NCBI GenBank assembly: GCA_900549645.1
Contig: URPD01000008.1
Coordinates: 1-49,813, forward strand
Source: an uncultured Eubacteriales bacterium
Lineage (GTDB): Bacteria; Bacillota; Clostridia; Oscillospirales; Oscillospiraceae
Reading direction: 5' to 3'
Length of the DNA stretch: 49,813 nt
The notes below the pieces were generated by a model. The model did not search any database, was not told the DNA's origin, and saw only the letters and a program-made list of their open reading frames with translations. Both the position numbers and the translations under genes were made by a program. Of the stretch, positions 15,416 to 23,936 are shown piece after piece. The first letter of the stretch is position 1; each line of letters begins with the position of its first letter.

Positions 15416-17742
15416 ATATTGTTCTCCCTGTCTATCTCAAATTCAAGCGTCACAGACTCCGTCTGCGGCGCGGATATCACGAGCCGCGCATGGCCGCGCT
15501 TGCCGGCTGTCTTCACGTACGTGCCGCACATGCCGCCCTCGGCGGTGATGACCGCGGGGCCGACAAGCTCCGCGTCCCCGCTGAGCTTCAGCGTCACGGG
15601 GAGCTGGGCGTAGCTTGCCGTGTTCCCCTGCTCGTCGGCAATTCTTATGCGCACCGCCGCCGCGTCCCAGCTCTGCCGTTCGGTCAGGTGCAGGGCGCTT
15701 GGCGTGGCCTCCAGATGCAGCCGCTTGCCCGGAGTGCAGGTGTGCTCGCAGGTCTTCGCGCCGTCCTTCCAGCCCTCGAAGCGCCACTGCGTCGCCGCGC
15801 CGCCCCAGTTGCCGACGTATTTGCCGTACAGCGCCACGCCGTCGTCAAAGCTGAGCTTATATCTCAGCATACAGGCGAGCATACGCAGTTTGTCCGCCAA
15901 TGGCATATTCGCAAGGCCGTACTTTCCCGCCGAGACAAGGCACTTATGCAGCATACGCTCCTTCGCGCCGGTGAAGCCCTCCTTCGACTCCAGAAGCTCG
16001 CCGATGGTGTCGTCGATGAGCACGGGGCCGTGCGGAAGGCCGCTCCATCCCTTGGCCGCGAAGCTTGCGACATAGTCGCCGTTTTTATACAGCCGCACCT
16101 CGTCGGCGTTCGTGAAGGCGTATAGTGCGCCGGGCTGACCAGCGGGGTAATCGCCGATATCCATCGTGCTGCCCAGTTCCAGCACCGGCCGCGCGTCTCC
16201 CTGACTTGCGTAGACCGCCGCGGCGGTCTTGGGGTTTCTGAACGCGTCCATCACGCCGTGATAGCATATCCTGTCGCCGGAGCCGAAGTCCTTGTGCGTC
16301 TGGTAATCGAACATGCACCAGCCGAAGCAGCCCGCGTGCTCTTCGTCCGCCGCCGCGTCGTTCTGCACGCGCGCATGGCGCAGTGCATGCTCCTGACGGC
16401 GCTGCCACGTGTCATAGCTCTTGGTGGGGAACATGTGCCCGTTGTGCTCCGAGACGATCAGCGCCTTATTCATATCCGGCGTGACGGTCTTTTTCGGCTT
16501 CACGCCGGGGTTATCGCCGGTGTGGGAGAAGTCGTTATACGAATACACGTCCTCAAGCAGGCTGCTTTTCTGAATATAGCGTACGCCCGAAGTAGGCCGC
16601 GAGGGGTCAAGCTCATGGGCAATAGCATTCGTGCGCGCGTAGAACGCGTCGTCGTCCACGCTCTCGTTTATTCTCACCCCCCAGAGCACGATGCTCGGAT
16701 GATTGCGGTACTGCAATATCATCTCGCACAGGTTCTCACACGCCTGTTCCTTCCACTTTTCGTCCCCGATATGCTGCCAGCCGGGCAGCTCCGTGAACAC
16801 CAGCAGGCCAAGCCTGTCGCACTCGTCGATGAAATATTGGCTCTGCGGATAGTGCGAGGTGCGCACAGCATTGCAGCACAGCTCCTCCTTCAGTATCCGC
16901 GCATCCTCGCGCTGAAGCGATTCGGGCGCGGCGTAACCCATGTACGGATAGCTCTGGTGCCGGTTCAGGCCGCGCATGAATACGCGGCGGCCGTTGAGAT
17001 AAAAGCCATCTGCGCGAAACTCGATGTCACGGAAGCCGAAGCTCACGCGCTGCACGTCGCCCGTCTCCAGCGTGACCTCGCAGGTGTAGAGCTTCGGGCT
17101 GTCGATATCCCATTTCTCCGCGCCGGGCACGTCTATGACGCAGACCTCGCCCGTGCTGTCCGCTTCCGCCATCAGGCGCTCCCCGTCGAGGATGCGCAGC
17201 TTCGCGTTCCGGTTCGCGCCGGAAACGGTGTAGCTGATGCGGGCGGTGCTGCCCTCGGTACGGACGAAGACGTCCTCTATGTAGTTTTCGTCCCGGATAT
17301 CCAGCCACGCCTCGCGGTAAAGCCCCGAATAGGTCAGGTAATCTATCACGAAGCCAAACGGCGGCAGTGCGGGATCCTCATGGCTGTCGAGCTTCACGGC
17401 GATGAGGTTTTCCACGCCGTACTCCACAAGCTCCGTTATCTCGACCCTGAACGCCGTGTAGCCGCAGCTGTGCTCCGCGGCGAGCGCGCCGTTGACGTAG
17501 ACCCACGCGTGATGCGCCGCGCCGTCAAATTGCAGGAACAGTCGCTTGCCGCGGCTGCTCTTGGTGATGAACAGGCGCCGGCGGTAGCCACAGACAGCCT
17601 CATAATCCTCCGGGCCGCAGTAGTGTAGCGGCAGCTCATGCGGATTATGCGGTAGGCATACGCGCTCCGCGCCGCCGTCGCCGCGCGCAAAGCCGTCAGT
17701 CCATTCGGGTGTGAATTCCCAGTCATTGCAAAGGCTTATCAT
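15412..17742 (-). CDS. GH2 family beta-galactosidase-like hydrolase
   Basis: This 776-residue enzyme has the GH2 order: sugar-binding jelly roll (residues about 1-150), Ig-like domain (150-235), TIM barrel, then a C-terminal Ig-like domain. The barrel begins at FYLNGRRVFMRGLNRHQSYP, the acid/base Glu is in VLWGVRINES and the nucleophile Glu in ALIVSEHNGHM. No signal peptide is present, so a cytoplasmic beta-galactosidase or related beta-glycosidase is expected. The start has AGGAGG 7 bases upstream and a promoter just before it. It is the first gene of the operon containing ACT, PFL, GH36 and a membrane protein. Confidence 0.9.
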   Translation of the reverse strand: MISLCNDWEFTPEWTDGFARGDGGAERVCLPHNPHELPLHYCGPEDYEAVCGYRRRLFITKSSRGKRLFLQFDGAAHHAWVYVNGALAAEHSCGYTAFRVEITELVEYGVENLIAVKLDSHEDPALPPFGFVIDYLTYSGLYREAWLDIRDENYIEDVFVRTEGSTARISYTVSGANRNAKLRILDGERLMAEADSTGEVCVIDVPGAEKWDIDSPKLYTCEVTLETGDVQRVSFGFRDIEFRADGFYLNGRRVFMRGLNRHQSYPYMGYAAPESLQREDARILKEELCCNAVRTSHYPQSQYFIDECDRLGLLVFTELPGWQHIGDEKWKEQACENLCEMILQYRNHPSIVLWGVRINESVDDDAFYARTNAIAHELDPSRPTSGVRYIQKSSLLEDVYSYNDFSHTGDNPGVKPKKTVTPDMNKALIVSEHNGHMFPTKSYDTWQRRQEHALRHARVQNDAAADEEHAGCFGWCMFDYQTHKDFGSGDRICYHGVMDAFRNPKTAAAVYASQGDARPVLELGSTMDIGDYPAGQPGALYAFTNADEVRLYKNGDYVASFAAKGWSGLPHGPVLIDDTIGELLESKEGFTGAKERMLHKCLVSAGKYGLANMPLADKLRMLACMLRYKLSFDDGVALYGKYVGNWGGAATQWRFEGWKDGAKTCEHTCTPGKRLHLEATPSALHLTERQSWDAAAVRIRIADEQGNTASYAQLPVTLKLSGDAELVGPAVITAEGGMCGTYVKTAGKRGHARLVISAPQTESVTLEFEIDRENNI

Positions 17743-17762
17743 ATCGAGCCTCCTGTTATTCC

Positions 17763-17790
17763 GTTATATTTAATATATAATAACATTCAA
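17763..17790 (-). promoter_or_regulatory. Promoter of the GH2 operon
   Basis: On the minus strand TTGAAT (17785-17790) is followed after 16 bases by TATAAC (17763-17768) in an AT-rich stretch, 21 bases before the GH2 start codon. Confidence 0.6.
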
Positions 17791-17816
17791 GGCGGCTCCG
17801 TGTAAACAGAGCCGCC
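17791..17816 (-). terminator. Hairpin after the MFS gene
   Basis: GGCGGCTC (minus strand, 17809-17816) pairs with GAGCCGCC (17791-17798), right after the MFS stop codon. The tail is TTGAATG rather than a clean T run, so termination may be partial; the tail doubles as the -35 of the GH2 promoter. Confidence 0.55.
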
Positions 17817-17831
17817 CCAAATTTATGCTTT

Positions 17832-19055
17832 TCACTTCTCAAAAATTTTCCGCACATCCGCGCGCCGCCGCCACACCAGCAGCCACGCCGCGATAAACGC
17901 CGTCGCCCCGCATATCGTCACGCACAGCCGGTAGTCCAGCACCTCGCCGAGCGCCCCGATAGCGAGTGCAAACACTCCGCTTGCCGCCGTGATGAGCATA
18001 TTCTGAAAGGCGTTGAGCCTTGCGCGCAGATTTTCGGGGATATAGCTTTGCATTGCCGCCTGACGCATGGTTGCGCTGTTTGCGCCGAGGAAGCCGACCA
18101 TCGCCCGGTTTGCAAGCATCAGCGGATACGGCAGCCACAGCAGGCACATGTCCATAAGCTCATAAATCTGGTACACCATAAAGGTAAAGCCAAATTTTTT
18201 CTCCTTGGCAAGCCGCAGCTTATACTGCACCGCGCCGCCGAGCGTTCTCCCCGCAAACTCAAACACGGAGAAAAGCGAGTACATTGCCGCCGTAAAGCCC
18301 GGAAATGTCCTGAAAAACGCGACGAGTATCGACGAATAGCCGCTCGAAACGCCGTTCGTCACGGCCATGTACGAGAATATCCCGGTCACACCGCGGTCGT
18401 TTTTCAGGTATTCTGCCGCTTCTTTTATGTCCGCGCGCCACTGGCGGAGGGTGAACAGCTTCTCCCCGCTTTCCCGCCGGTGCTCGGTGATGTCAATGTT
18501 GCTCTCGATGAGCGCTGCCAGCAGCGACAGGCCGCCCTGCCCGATGAGGATCCACGCCGCGCCCACCGCGTCGAGCAGAACGCCCGCCAGCGGCAGCATC
18601 AGGACGCGCAGTATCGGATACAGCGTCGTCGACACGGCGTAGCCCTGCTGCTCCATGCCGTCGGGGATTAGCTTCGGGTAGATGCTCTGGAAGGCCAGCT
18701 CGTCGAAGCTTTCAAGGCAGGCCAGCAGCAGTGAATAGCCGAGATACGCCGCGTAGGAGAACTCGAATTTCAGCAGGTACAGCCCCATCAGCGCGTAGAG
18801 TACGCCGTCTATCAGATCGCCCGCAACCAGAAAGGGTTTGCGCGGCAGGCGATCCATGACCGGCGCAAGGAACAGCGGCAGCACGAAAAACGGCACGAGC
18901 TGAATCGCAAGGATCAGCGCCGAGGCCAGCGTACTGCCCGTCTCGTCGAACACCAGAAACGACAGCGCGAAGCCGCCCGCAATGCCGCCCACCGCGCCAA
19001 GCGCGCTGGCCGCGGTCACAAGAGTAAAGTTTTTTGTCCACAGAATCTTTTTCAA
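17832..19055 (-). CDS. MFS transporter (TTG start)
   Basis: This polytopic protein of 407 residues has about twelve membrane segments and the cytoplasmic loop VMDRLPRKPFLVAGDLIDG that corresponds to motif A of the major facilitator superfamily. It resembles the clostridial MFS group often labelled macrolide-efflux-like, but no substrate can be read. The ribosome site GAGGTGA best fits the TTG at 19055; a GTG at 19064 lies inside that site. It follows the XRE-TPR gene on the same strand, so the regulator may control it. Confidence 0.85.
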   Translation of the reverse strand: MKKILWTKNFTLVTAASALGAVGGIAGGFALSFLVFDETGSTLASALILAIQLVPFFVLPLFLAPVMDRLPRKPFLVAGDLIDGVLYALMGLYLLKFEFSYAAYLGYSLLLACLESFDELAFQSIYPKLIPDGMEQQGYAVSTTLYPILRVLMLPLAGVLLDAVGAAWILIGQGGLSLLAALIESNIDITEHRRESGEKLFTLRQWRADIKEAAEYLKNDRGVTGIFSYMAVTNGVSSGYSSILVAFFRTFPGFTAAMYSLFSVFEFAGRTLGGAVQYKLRLAKEKKFGFTFMVYQIYELMDMCLLWLPYPLMLANRAMVGFLGANSATMRQAAMQSYIPENLRARLNAFQNMLITAASGVFALAIGALGEVLDYRLCVTICGATAFIAAWLLVWRRRADVRKIFEK

Positions 19056-19092
19056 TCTCCTCACCTCGCATATATGCTATCACGAGGTTAAG

Positions 19093-19144
19093 ATATAATA
19101 AACCCGCTTGTTGTGGGAAAGTTTTCTTATAGTAAACGGGTTTA
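19093..19144 (-). terminator. Weak hairpin between the XRE-TPR and MFS genes
   Basis: TAAACCCG at 19137-19144 (minus strand) pairs with CGGGTTTA at 19099-19106 across a 30-base loop, followed by an AT-rich tail. It could attenuate readthrough from the regulator gene into the transporter. Confidence 0.35.
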
Positions 19145-19148
19145 ATCG

Positions 19149-20312
19149 TCATATTTTCAGTTTTATAGGAAATTCGTTCATAAGCTCATACGCAAGCTTG
19201 TATTGCCGGTTTGCGGTGTACCATTCGAGCAGCCACGGAAGATGAAAGCCCGCGTAGCCTATCGGAAGCTCCCGGCGGCAGCGCTCAAAGCAGTCGAGCA
19301 GCGCCGCGCCGTAATCGGCATCATGCAGATAGTCGGGGTTTTCGAGCCGGCAGCGCACAAGTCTGAGCATCGCCCCTGCAAGCTCTGCCGGGATATATGT
19401 CTCCTCCGCCGCCTCGGCCGCGTCCAGAGCGGCAAGCGCCTCCTCGCGCCGACCGAGCTTTTCACAGCATATCGCAAGCTTGTGAAGATCCATCAGTCTC
19501 GGCTCCCTTACGGCGGAGAAGTATTTGTACGCGCCCTCAAAATCACCCGTTTCAAGCGCGGTCGCGGCGCGATTATACTCGATGTCTGCAAGCTGCGCCG
19601 GGGCATCCAGCGCCCTGCAAAGCCGCTTTGCAATGAGGTAATGCGCGTTCATGTTCTCCACGTCGAGCAGGTTTGCATAGCAGTTTCCGAGGCGCGTCTG
19701 ACTGAGCATCATAAGCCGCGCCCGCCCCTCCTCCGCTGCCAGTGCATAGGCGCGCTGAAAGCTCTCGACGGCGGCGGTGTAGCTCCCGCCGCTCTCATAC
19801 AGAACGTTGCCCGCCCAGTAAGAGCAGAGCGCCGAGGGGTAGATAGCGGCGGCCTCCGCTTCCCTATGCTGCATCAGCCTCAGCAGCGCAAGACCGCGCG
19901 GCGCAAGATACTGCTCCATTGCCTCGTCAATATCCGCGCTCTCGCCGCGCCATGCTGCGATCTCCGAAAGTACGGAGATGTCCGCCGCGGCAGGACTCAG
20001 CAGCAGCTCCGGCTTTTCCTCGCGCAGTGCGGTGACGGCGGCATTAAGAGCCTTAAATTCGCCGGAGTAGGCAAGCTCGTACAGCTCGTCAAGGCGCTCG
20101 CTCAGCCCGCTCATAGCAGACTCACCGCCGTACCACGGCAGCTCAAGCCGCTCGTAGAGAAGCCGCAGGATGTCCTCCGATGCCTCGACGCGCCCCTGCT
20201 CGATCTTCGACAGGTACGACGCCGCGCATATCCCGCGGCACAGCCCGTCCTGACTCCAGTCGCGCCGCATTCTCTCCCGCCGTATGATAAATCCGGTCAC
20301 CTTTTTGTCCAT
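19149..20312 (-). CDS. XRE-family regulator with TPR repeats
   Basis: The 387-residue product starts with a Cro/CI-type helix-turn-helix (residues about 5-60: GFIIRRERMRRDWSQDGLCR and ASYLSKIEQGRVEASEDIL) and continues as a long all-helical TPR-like array, with repeats such as SYTAAVESFQRAYALAAEEG and GDFEGAYKYFSAVRE. This is the layout of the RRNPP/PlcR-Rgg type regulators, some of which bind exported peptides. The ATG at 20312 is preceded by GAGGGTG. An MFS exporter gene lies 93 bases downstream. I found no convincing small peptide gene beside it, so peptide sensing is only a possibility. Confidence 0.85.
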   Translation of the reverse strand: MDKKVTGFIIRRERMRRDWSQDGLCRGICAASYLSKIEQGRVEASEDILRLLYERLELPWYGGESAMSGLSERLDELYELAYSGEFKALNAAVTALREEKPELLLSPAAADISVLSEIAAWRGESADIDEAMEQYLAPRGLALLRLMQHREAEAAAIYPSALCSYWAGNVLYESGGSYTAAVESFQRAYALAAEEGRARLMMLSQTRLGNCYANLLDVENMNAHYLIAKRLCRALDAPAQLADIEYNRAATALETGDFEGAYKYFSAVREPRLMDLHKLAICCEKLGRREEALAALDAAEAAEETYIPAELAGAMLRLVRCRLENPDYLHDADYGAALLDCFERCRRELPIGYAGFHLPWLLEWYTANRQYKLAYELMNEFPIKLKI

Positions 20313-20399
20313 CCCCGCACCCTCTTTCGTGTATAATATAGCATCCCGCGCCGCTTTGCGCAAGGATGCGGAATTTTCCCTCAAATCCGCAAAAAATCC

Positions 20400-20427
20400 T
20401 TGACAAAACAGGAAAATTCGGTATAAT
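20400..20427 (+). promoter_or_regulatory. Promoter of rpsF-ssb-rpsR
   Basis: TTGACA (20400-20405), a 16-base spacer and TATAAT (20422-20427) lie 79 bases before the rpsF start, leaving a leader of about 70 nt. Confidence 0.85.
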
Positions 20428-20429
20428 TA

Positions 20430-20483
20430 TATGGCCTGTCAGTATGGGCGGGCTATCCTTGCTCCCGTATGAGCGGGGGCCAA
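20430..20483 (+). promoter_or_regulatory. Possible S6:S18 autoregulatory leader hairpin
   Basis: The rpsF leader folds into a hairpin closed by TGGCC/GGCCA with GC-rich inner strands (GGGCGGG against CTCCCGT). In many bacteria the S6-S18 complex binds such a leader to repress the operon. I did not verify the conserved bulge, so this is a positional and structural suggestion. Confidence 0.35.
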
Positions 20484-20505
20484 AAGACCAGAAGGAGGTG
20501 CAACC

Positions 20506-20802
20506 ATGGCAAAAGCAAGCGAAAAGTACGAAGTAATGTACATCATCAATCCCAACTTCACCGAGGAAGAGACCGCGGCTGTTGTTGAGAAGTTCAAGGC
20601 ACTTGTTGAAGCAAATGGTACCCTTGATGAGTTGGAGGAAATGGGCAAGCGCAAGCTCGCTTATGAGATCAACTATATCACCGAGGGCTACTATGTGCTG
20701 ATGAAGTTCACCAGCGGCGCTGAGTTCCCGGCAGAGCTGGATCGTATTCTCGGTATCACTGACGGCATTCTGCGTCGCCTGATCACCCTGCGTGCAGAGT
20801 AA
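20506..20802 (+). CDS. rpsF: Ribosomal protein S6
   Basis: The 98-residue protein has the S6 pattern: YEVMYIINPNFTEEETAAVV, then LEEMGKRKLAYEINYITEGY and a C-terminal DRILGITDGILRRLITLR. It is a component of the 30S platform where it pairs with S18. AAGGAGGTG precedes the ATG. It is the first gene of rpsF-ssb-rpsR, an order conserved across Firmicutes. Confidence 0.98.
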   Translation: MAKASEKYEVMYIINPNFTEEETAAVVEKFKALVEANGTLDELEEMGKRKLAYEINYITEGYYVLMKFTSGAEFPAELDRILGITDGILRRLITLRAE

Positions 20803-20813
20803 GGAGCGCATCG

Positions 20814-21281
20814 ATGCTTAATCACATTGTTATTATGGGCCGCCTGACACGGGATCCCGAACTCAGGTACACCCAGTCCCAGACGCCTGTGGCATCCTTC
20901 ACCCTCGCTGTTGACCGCGATTTCGGCGGCCGCGACGGCGGAGAGAAGCAGACCGATTTCATCGACTGCGTTGCATGGCGTCAGACCGCCGAATTTGTCA
21001 ACAAGTATTTCACCAAGGGCAGCATGGCAGTCGTTTCCGGCCGTCTGCAGATCCGCGACTGGACCGACCGTGACGGCGGCAAGCGCCGCAGCGCGGAGGT
21101 CGTTGTTGACAACATGTACTTCGGCGAGAGCAAGCGCCGCGACAGCGGCGATTCCCGCAGCGACAGCTACTCCAACAGTTACAGCCGCCCCAGCTCCGGA
21201 TACGACGCGCCGAGAAGCGTGAATTCCGCTCCCTCCGCATTTTCCGAGCTTGACGACGGCGACGGCGAGCTGCCGTTCTAA
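20814..21281 (+). CDS. ssb: Single-stranded DNA-binding protein
   Basis: The 155-residue protein has an N-terminal OB fold (MLNHIVIMGRLTRDPELRYT, then FIDCVAWRQTAEFVNKYF and KGSMAVVSGRLQIRDW), a flexible Ser/Arg/Asp/Tyr-rich linker and the acidic partner-binding tip ending DDGDGELPF. It coats single-stranded DNA during replication and repair. It starts 11 bases after rpsF and lies 24 bases before rpsR. Confidence 0.98.
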   Translation: MLNHIVIMGRLTRDPELRYTQSQTPVASFTLAVDRDFGGRDGGEKQTDFIDCVAWRQTAEFVNKYFTKGSMAVVSGRLQIRDWTDRDGGKRRSAEVVVDNMYFGESKRRDSGDSRSDSYSNSYSRPSSGYDAPRSVNSAPSAFSELDDGDGELPF

Positions 21282-21305
21282 AATTTTTGATAGGAGGATA
21301 CAGCT

Positions 21306-21545
21306 TTGGCTTTCGATAAGAACAACCCCAAGAATCGTAAGCGCAGAAAAGTTTGCCAGTTCTGCGTCGATAAGGCAACGTCCATCGACTATAAGGACAC
21401 CGCAAAGCTCCGCCGCTATATGTCCGAGCGCAGCAAGATCCTGCCTCGCCGTACTACCGGTGTTTGCGCCATGCATCAGCGTGAACTCACTGAGGCCATA
21501 AAGAGAGCGCGTCAGATCGCCCTCCTGCCCTACGTGACCGACTGA
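21306..21545 (+). CDS. rpsR: Ribosomal protein S18 (TTG start)
   Basis: The 79-residue protein reads RRKVCQFCVDKATSIDYKD, then LRRYMSERSKILPRRTTGVC and HQRELTEAIKRARQIALLPY, all typical of S18. It keeps two N-terminal Cys (CQFC) and further Cys in GVCAMHQ, the zinc-binding C+ form of S18. Translation starts at TTG, set by GGAGG 9 bases upstream. A strong terminator follows. Confidence 0.97.
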   Translation: MAFDKNNPKNRKRRKVCQFCVDKATSIDYKDTAKLRRYMSERSKILPRRTTGVCAMHQRELTEAIKRARQIALLPYVTD

Positions 21546-21560
21546 TAATTTCGTACCAAA

Positions 21561-21595
21561 ACAGCCCGAACCGCTTGGTTCGGGCTGTTTTTTTA
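21561..21595 (+). terminator. Terminator of rpsF-ssb-rpsR
   Basis: ACAGCCCGAACC and its exact complement form a 12-bp stem around a short loop, followed by seven T. It overlaps the end of the convergent XRE gene by a few bases. Confidence 0.93.
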
Positions 21596-21811
21596 TAATA
21601 CCTGATCCTTATCCGACGGGACATACACCATGATCGATTCTACCGGGCAGTCAAGTATCCTGCACAAATCATTTATCGTGGTTGTATTCAGCGGCTTGTT
21701 TTTCCGCAGCTTATCGATTGTGGAGCTGGATAAATGATACTTGTTTATGAGTGAATACGTCGAGTTATTCGACCCGCGCAGCGTTTCCCAAAACGGTTCA
21801 TACGAAATCAT
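21593..21811 (-). CDS. Small XRE-family regulator
   Basis: The 72-residue protein is a bare Cro/CI-type helix-turn-helix: YSLINKYHLSSSTIDKLRKN, then LNTTTINDLCRILDCPVESI. The start at 21811 is chosen from AGGTGAT a few bases upstream. It is divergent from the Cys-rich lipoprotein gene, and the spacer of that gene's promoter is filled by a near-perfect palindrome, so this protein is the obvious candidate to bind there. Its base composition is more AT-rich than its neighbours. Confidence 0.75.
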   Translation of the reverse strand: MISYEPFWETLRGSNNSTYSLINKYHLSSSTIDKLRKNKPLNTTTINDLCRILDCPVESIMVYVPSDKDQVL

Positions 21812-21852
21812 AAAATCACCTGCCAAAATAATTCTATAAGGTGATCTTTATC

Positions 21853-21881
21853 TTGACTATGGTCGTTAAAACGACTATGCT
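21853..21881 (+). promoter_or_regulatory. Promoter with palindromic operator in its spacer
   Basis: TTGACT (21853-21858) and TATGCT (21876-21881) are 17 bases apart. A 20-base near-perfect palindrome (21859-21878, half-site AGTCGTT) fills the spacer and enters the -10 box, so a bound repressor would block RNA polymerase. Confidence 0.6.
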
Positions 21882-21922
21882 TTTTTCATATAGATTCCAA
21901 AATTTATAGAAAGAGGGATTAT

Positions 21923-22888
21923 ATGAAAAAACCTGCCGCGATCTTCTTCGCCCTTGTGCTCGCTGTTATTATGTGCGGATGCTGCGCAAAACATAATTTT
22001 TCTCCCGCCACATGCACCACTGCCGCCACGTGCACCAAATGCGGCGAAACTAACGGCTCTGCCCTTGGGCATAACTTCAGCGAAGCGACATGCACAGAAG
22101 CCGGCATCTGCCGCCGATGCGGTGCCACGCAGGGCAGCGCGCTCGGTCATAAATGGGTCGATGCGGACTGTGAAACGCCGACGACCTGCTCCCGCTGCGG
22201 AGAGACGGACGGCAAAGCGCTCGGTCACAGTTGGACGGACGCCACCTGCACGGAGGCGAAGACCTGCTCCGTCTGCGGCAAAACAGACGGGGAACCCCTT
22301 GGGCACACGGTAGACGAATGGGTCACTTTAAAGGCTTCTACATGCACCGAAAGCGGCGAGGAAACGGGTACCTGCACTGTTTGCGGAGCTGAAGTCAGCC
22401 GCGAAATCAGCAAAGCGGCGCACGCGCCGGGTGACTGGATAATCGCTGAAATGCCCACGAAGTATGCCGACGGAACACGCGTAAAACTCTGCACCGCGTG
22501 CGGCGCAATCGTTCAAACGGAAAGCTTCACCCTCAGCGACGATGAGCTGAAGGAGCTGTACAAGGAGAACTGCCGCAGCATATCGTATAAGGACTTGTCT
22601 AGAACTCCGGACGCATATATGGACGAATATGTAAAATTCTCCGGTACAGTCGTTCAGGTCTGCTATGAGGCCACATCGTCTCTCTATTATTCAACTTACA
22701 GGGTCGCCACATCCGGCAGCTACGGCGATGTAGTTTATATATACGTTGACAACTACGGGAGCGGCTCGCGTATACTTGAAGACGACAAAATCACATTCTA
22801 TGGCACGTACGGCGGTCTTTACACATACACCACGGTTCTCGGCGATTCTCTCACTATCCCCTCCATATATGTAGAGTACTTGGGGTAA
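21923..22888 (+). CDS. Cys-rich repeat lipoprotein with C-terminal OB-like domain
   Basis: This 321-residue secreted lipoprotein has a signal peptide ending in a Cys-rich lipobox (LAVIMCGCC). Residues about 22-125 hold four tandem repeats of roughly 24 residues, each with ATCTEAxTCxxCG and then GxALGH, followed by a related but divergent copy (TGTCTVCGAEV) and a final LCTACGAIV. The regular Cys-x-x-Cys pairs suggest small zinc-ribbon or disulfide modules. The C-terminal 110 residues (YKDLSRTPDAYMDEYVKFSG, then YIYV and KITFYGTYGG) resemble a tRNA_anti-like OB fold found in other clostridial lipoproteins. Its role is unknown. It is divergent from a small XRE gene that probably represses it. 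Confidence 0.75.
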   Translation: MKKPAAIFFALVLAVIMCGCCAKHNFSPATCTTAATCTKCGETNGSALGHNFSEATCTEAGICRRCGATQGSALGHKWVDADCETPTTCSRCGETDGKALGHSWTDATCTEAKTCSVCGKTDGEPLGHTVDEWVTLKASTCTESGEETGTCTVCGAEVSREISKAAHAPGDWIIAEMPTKYADGTRVKLCTACGAIVQTESFTLSDDELKELYKENCRSISYKDLSRTPDAYMDEYVKFSGTVVQVCYEATSSLYYSTYRVATSGSYGDVVYIYVDNYGSGSRILEDDKITFYGTYGGLYTYTTVLGDSLTIPSIYVEYLG

Positions 22889-22993
22889 TCCGCGCAGCGG
22901 TCTTATTCCGTAGAAAAGCCTTTATTCCTCATGTTCCTTATGTTATAATGGTTTCACATCAACCGGAAAACATCACAACAAGGAGGAACAACA

Positions 22994-23920
22994 ATGTCCA
23001 TTCGAGAAATCAACTTCCCGTCCGCCAATGGCAGAGACACCATCAAGGCATGGGCGTACACCCCGCTCGGCAAGCCACGCGCCGTGATACAGCTCATTCA
23101 CGGCTTCGGCGAGCATTCGCGCCGCTACCTGCACATGATAAGCAAGTTTCAGGCTGCGGGCTTCGTCGTCTACGCCGACGACCACATCGGCCACGGCAAG
23201 ACCGGCTTCGACGGCGGCACCCTCGGCGACCCGCACTCCGGCGGCTACATGACCTATCTGCGGGATGAGAAATACCTGCACGACATCGCGCGCATGGCCT
23301 ACCCCGACCTCCCATTCTTCGTATTCGGGCACAGCTGGGGCTCGATGCTCGGCCGCGCCTACGCCGCGCTCTACGGCGATGACATCGCCGGGCTCATGCT
23401 CTGCGGGCTGGTAAGCCAGTTCAAGGGCTGCGAGATAGAATACAATGACCCGGCCATCCGCGCCGCCGTCGCCGCCGACCCGTATCAGCCCTCCGGCGAG
23501 TGGTTCGGGAAAGTGTTCCTCGGCATGACCGACCGTATCGAAAACCCGAACGGCCCCGCGGACTGGATCGCCGTGAACCCCGATATCGTCTCCGACCACG
23601 CGGGAGACCCGTTCAACACCTTTGACACGACGCTGGAGCTGGTGTGGGATCTCGTCGAGCTGTACCACTTCATCGAGAGTCCGGAATGGGCGGAGAAGGT
23701 GCCGTCCGGGGTGCCGGTGTACCTCATCTCCGGCGATCAGGATCCCTGCGGCAACTACGGCGAGGGGCTGTACCATGTGGCAAACCTCCTTGCGGAGAGC
23801 GGCAACAAGGTCAGCGTCAAGGCGTACAGCGGCTACCGGCACGAAATTCACAACGAGCTTGAGCTGCGCGACGAGGTTGAAGAGGGACTTGTTGACTTCG
23901 TAAACGAAACTATCGGATAA
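22994..23920 (+). CDS. Alpha/beta hydrolase (monoacylglycerol-lipase-like)
   Basis: This 308-residue serine hydrolase of the Hydrolase_4/S33 group has the oxyanion motif QLIHGFGEHSRRY, the nucleophile elbow FGHSWGSML, the acid in LISGDQDPCG and the histidine in GYRHEIHNE. These are the features of monoacylglycerol lipase and lysophospholipase relatives; the substrate is probably an acyl ester. No signal peptide, so it is cytoplasmic. A strong AGGAGG precedes the ATG, and TATAAT lies at about 22945. It is monocistronic with its own terminator. Confidence 0.88.
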   Translation: MSIREINFPSANGRDTIKAWAYTPLGKPRAVIQLIHGFGEHSRRYLHMISKFQAAGFVVYADDHIGHGKTGFDGGTLGDPHSGGYMTYLRDEKYLHDIARMAYPDLPFFVFGHSWGSMLGRAYAALYGDDIAGLMLCGLVSQFKGCEIEYNDPAIRAAVAADPYQPSGEWFGKVFLGMTDRIENPNGPADWIAVNPDIVSDHAGDPFNTFDTTLELVWDLVELYHFIESPEWAEKVPSGVPVYLISGDQDPCGNYGEGLYHVANLLAESGNKVSVKAYSGYRHEIHNELELRDEVEEGLVDFVNETIG

Positions 23921-23936
23921 CCGGATATATAATTTT

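Noticed and set aside
21593..22888. Prophage boundary
   Set aside because: A small XRE gene and AT-rich stretch alone do not suffice; no integrase, structural or lysis gene and no attachment repeats are seen.
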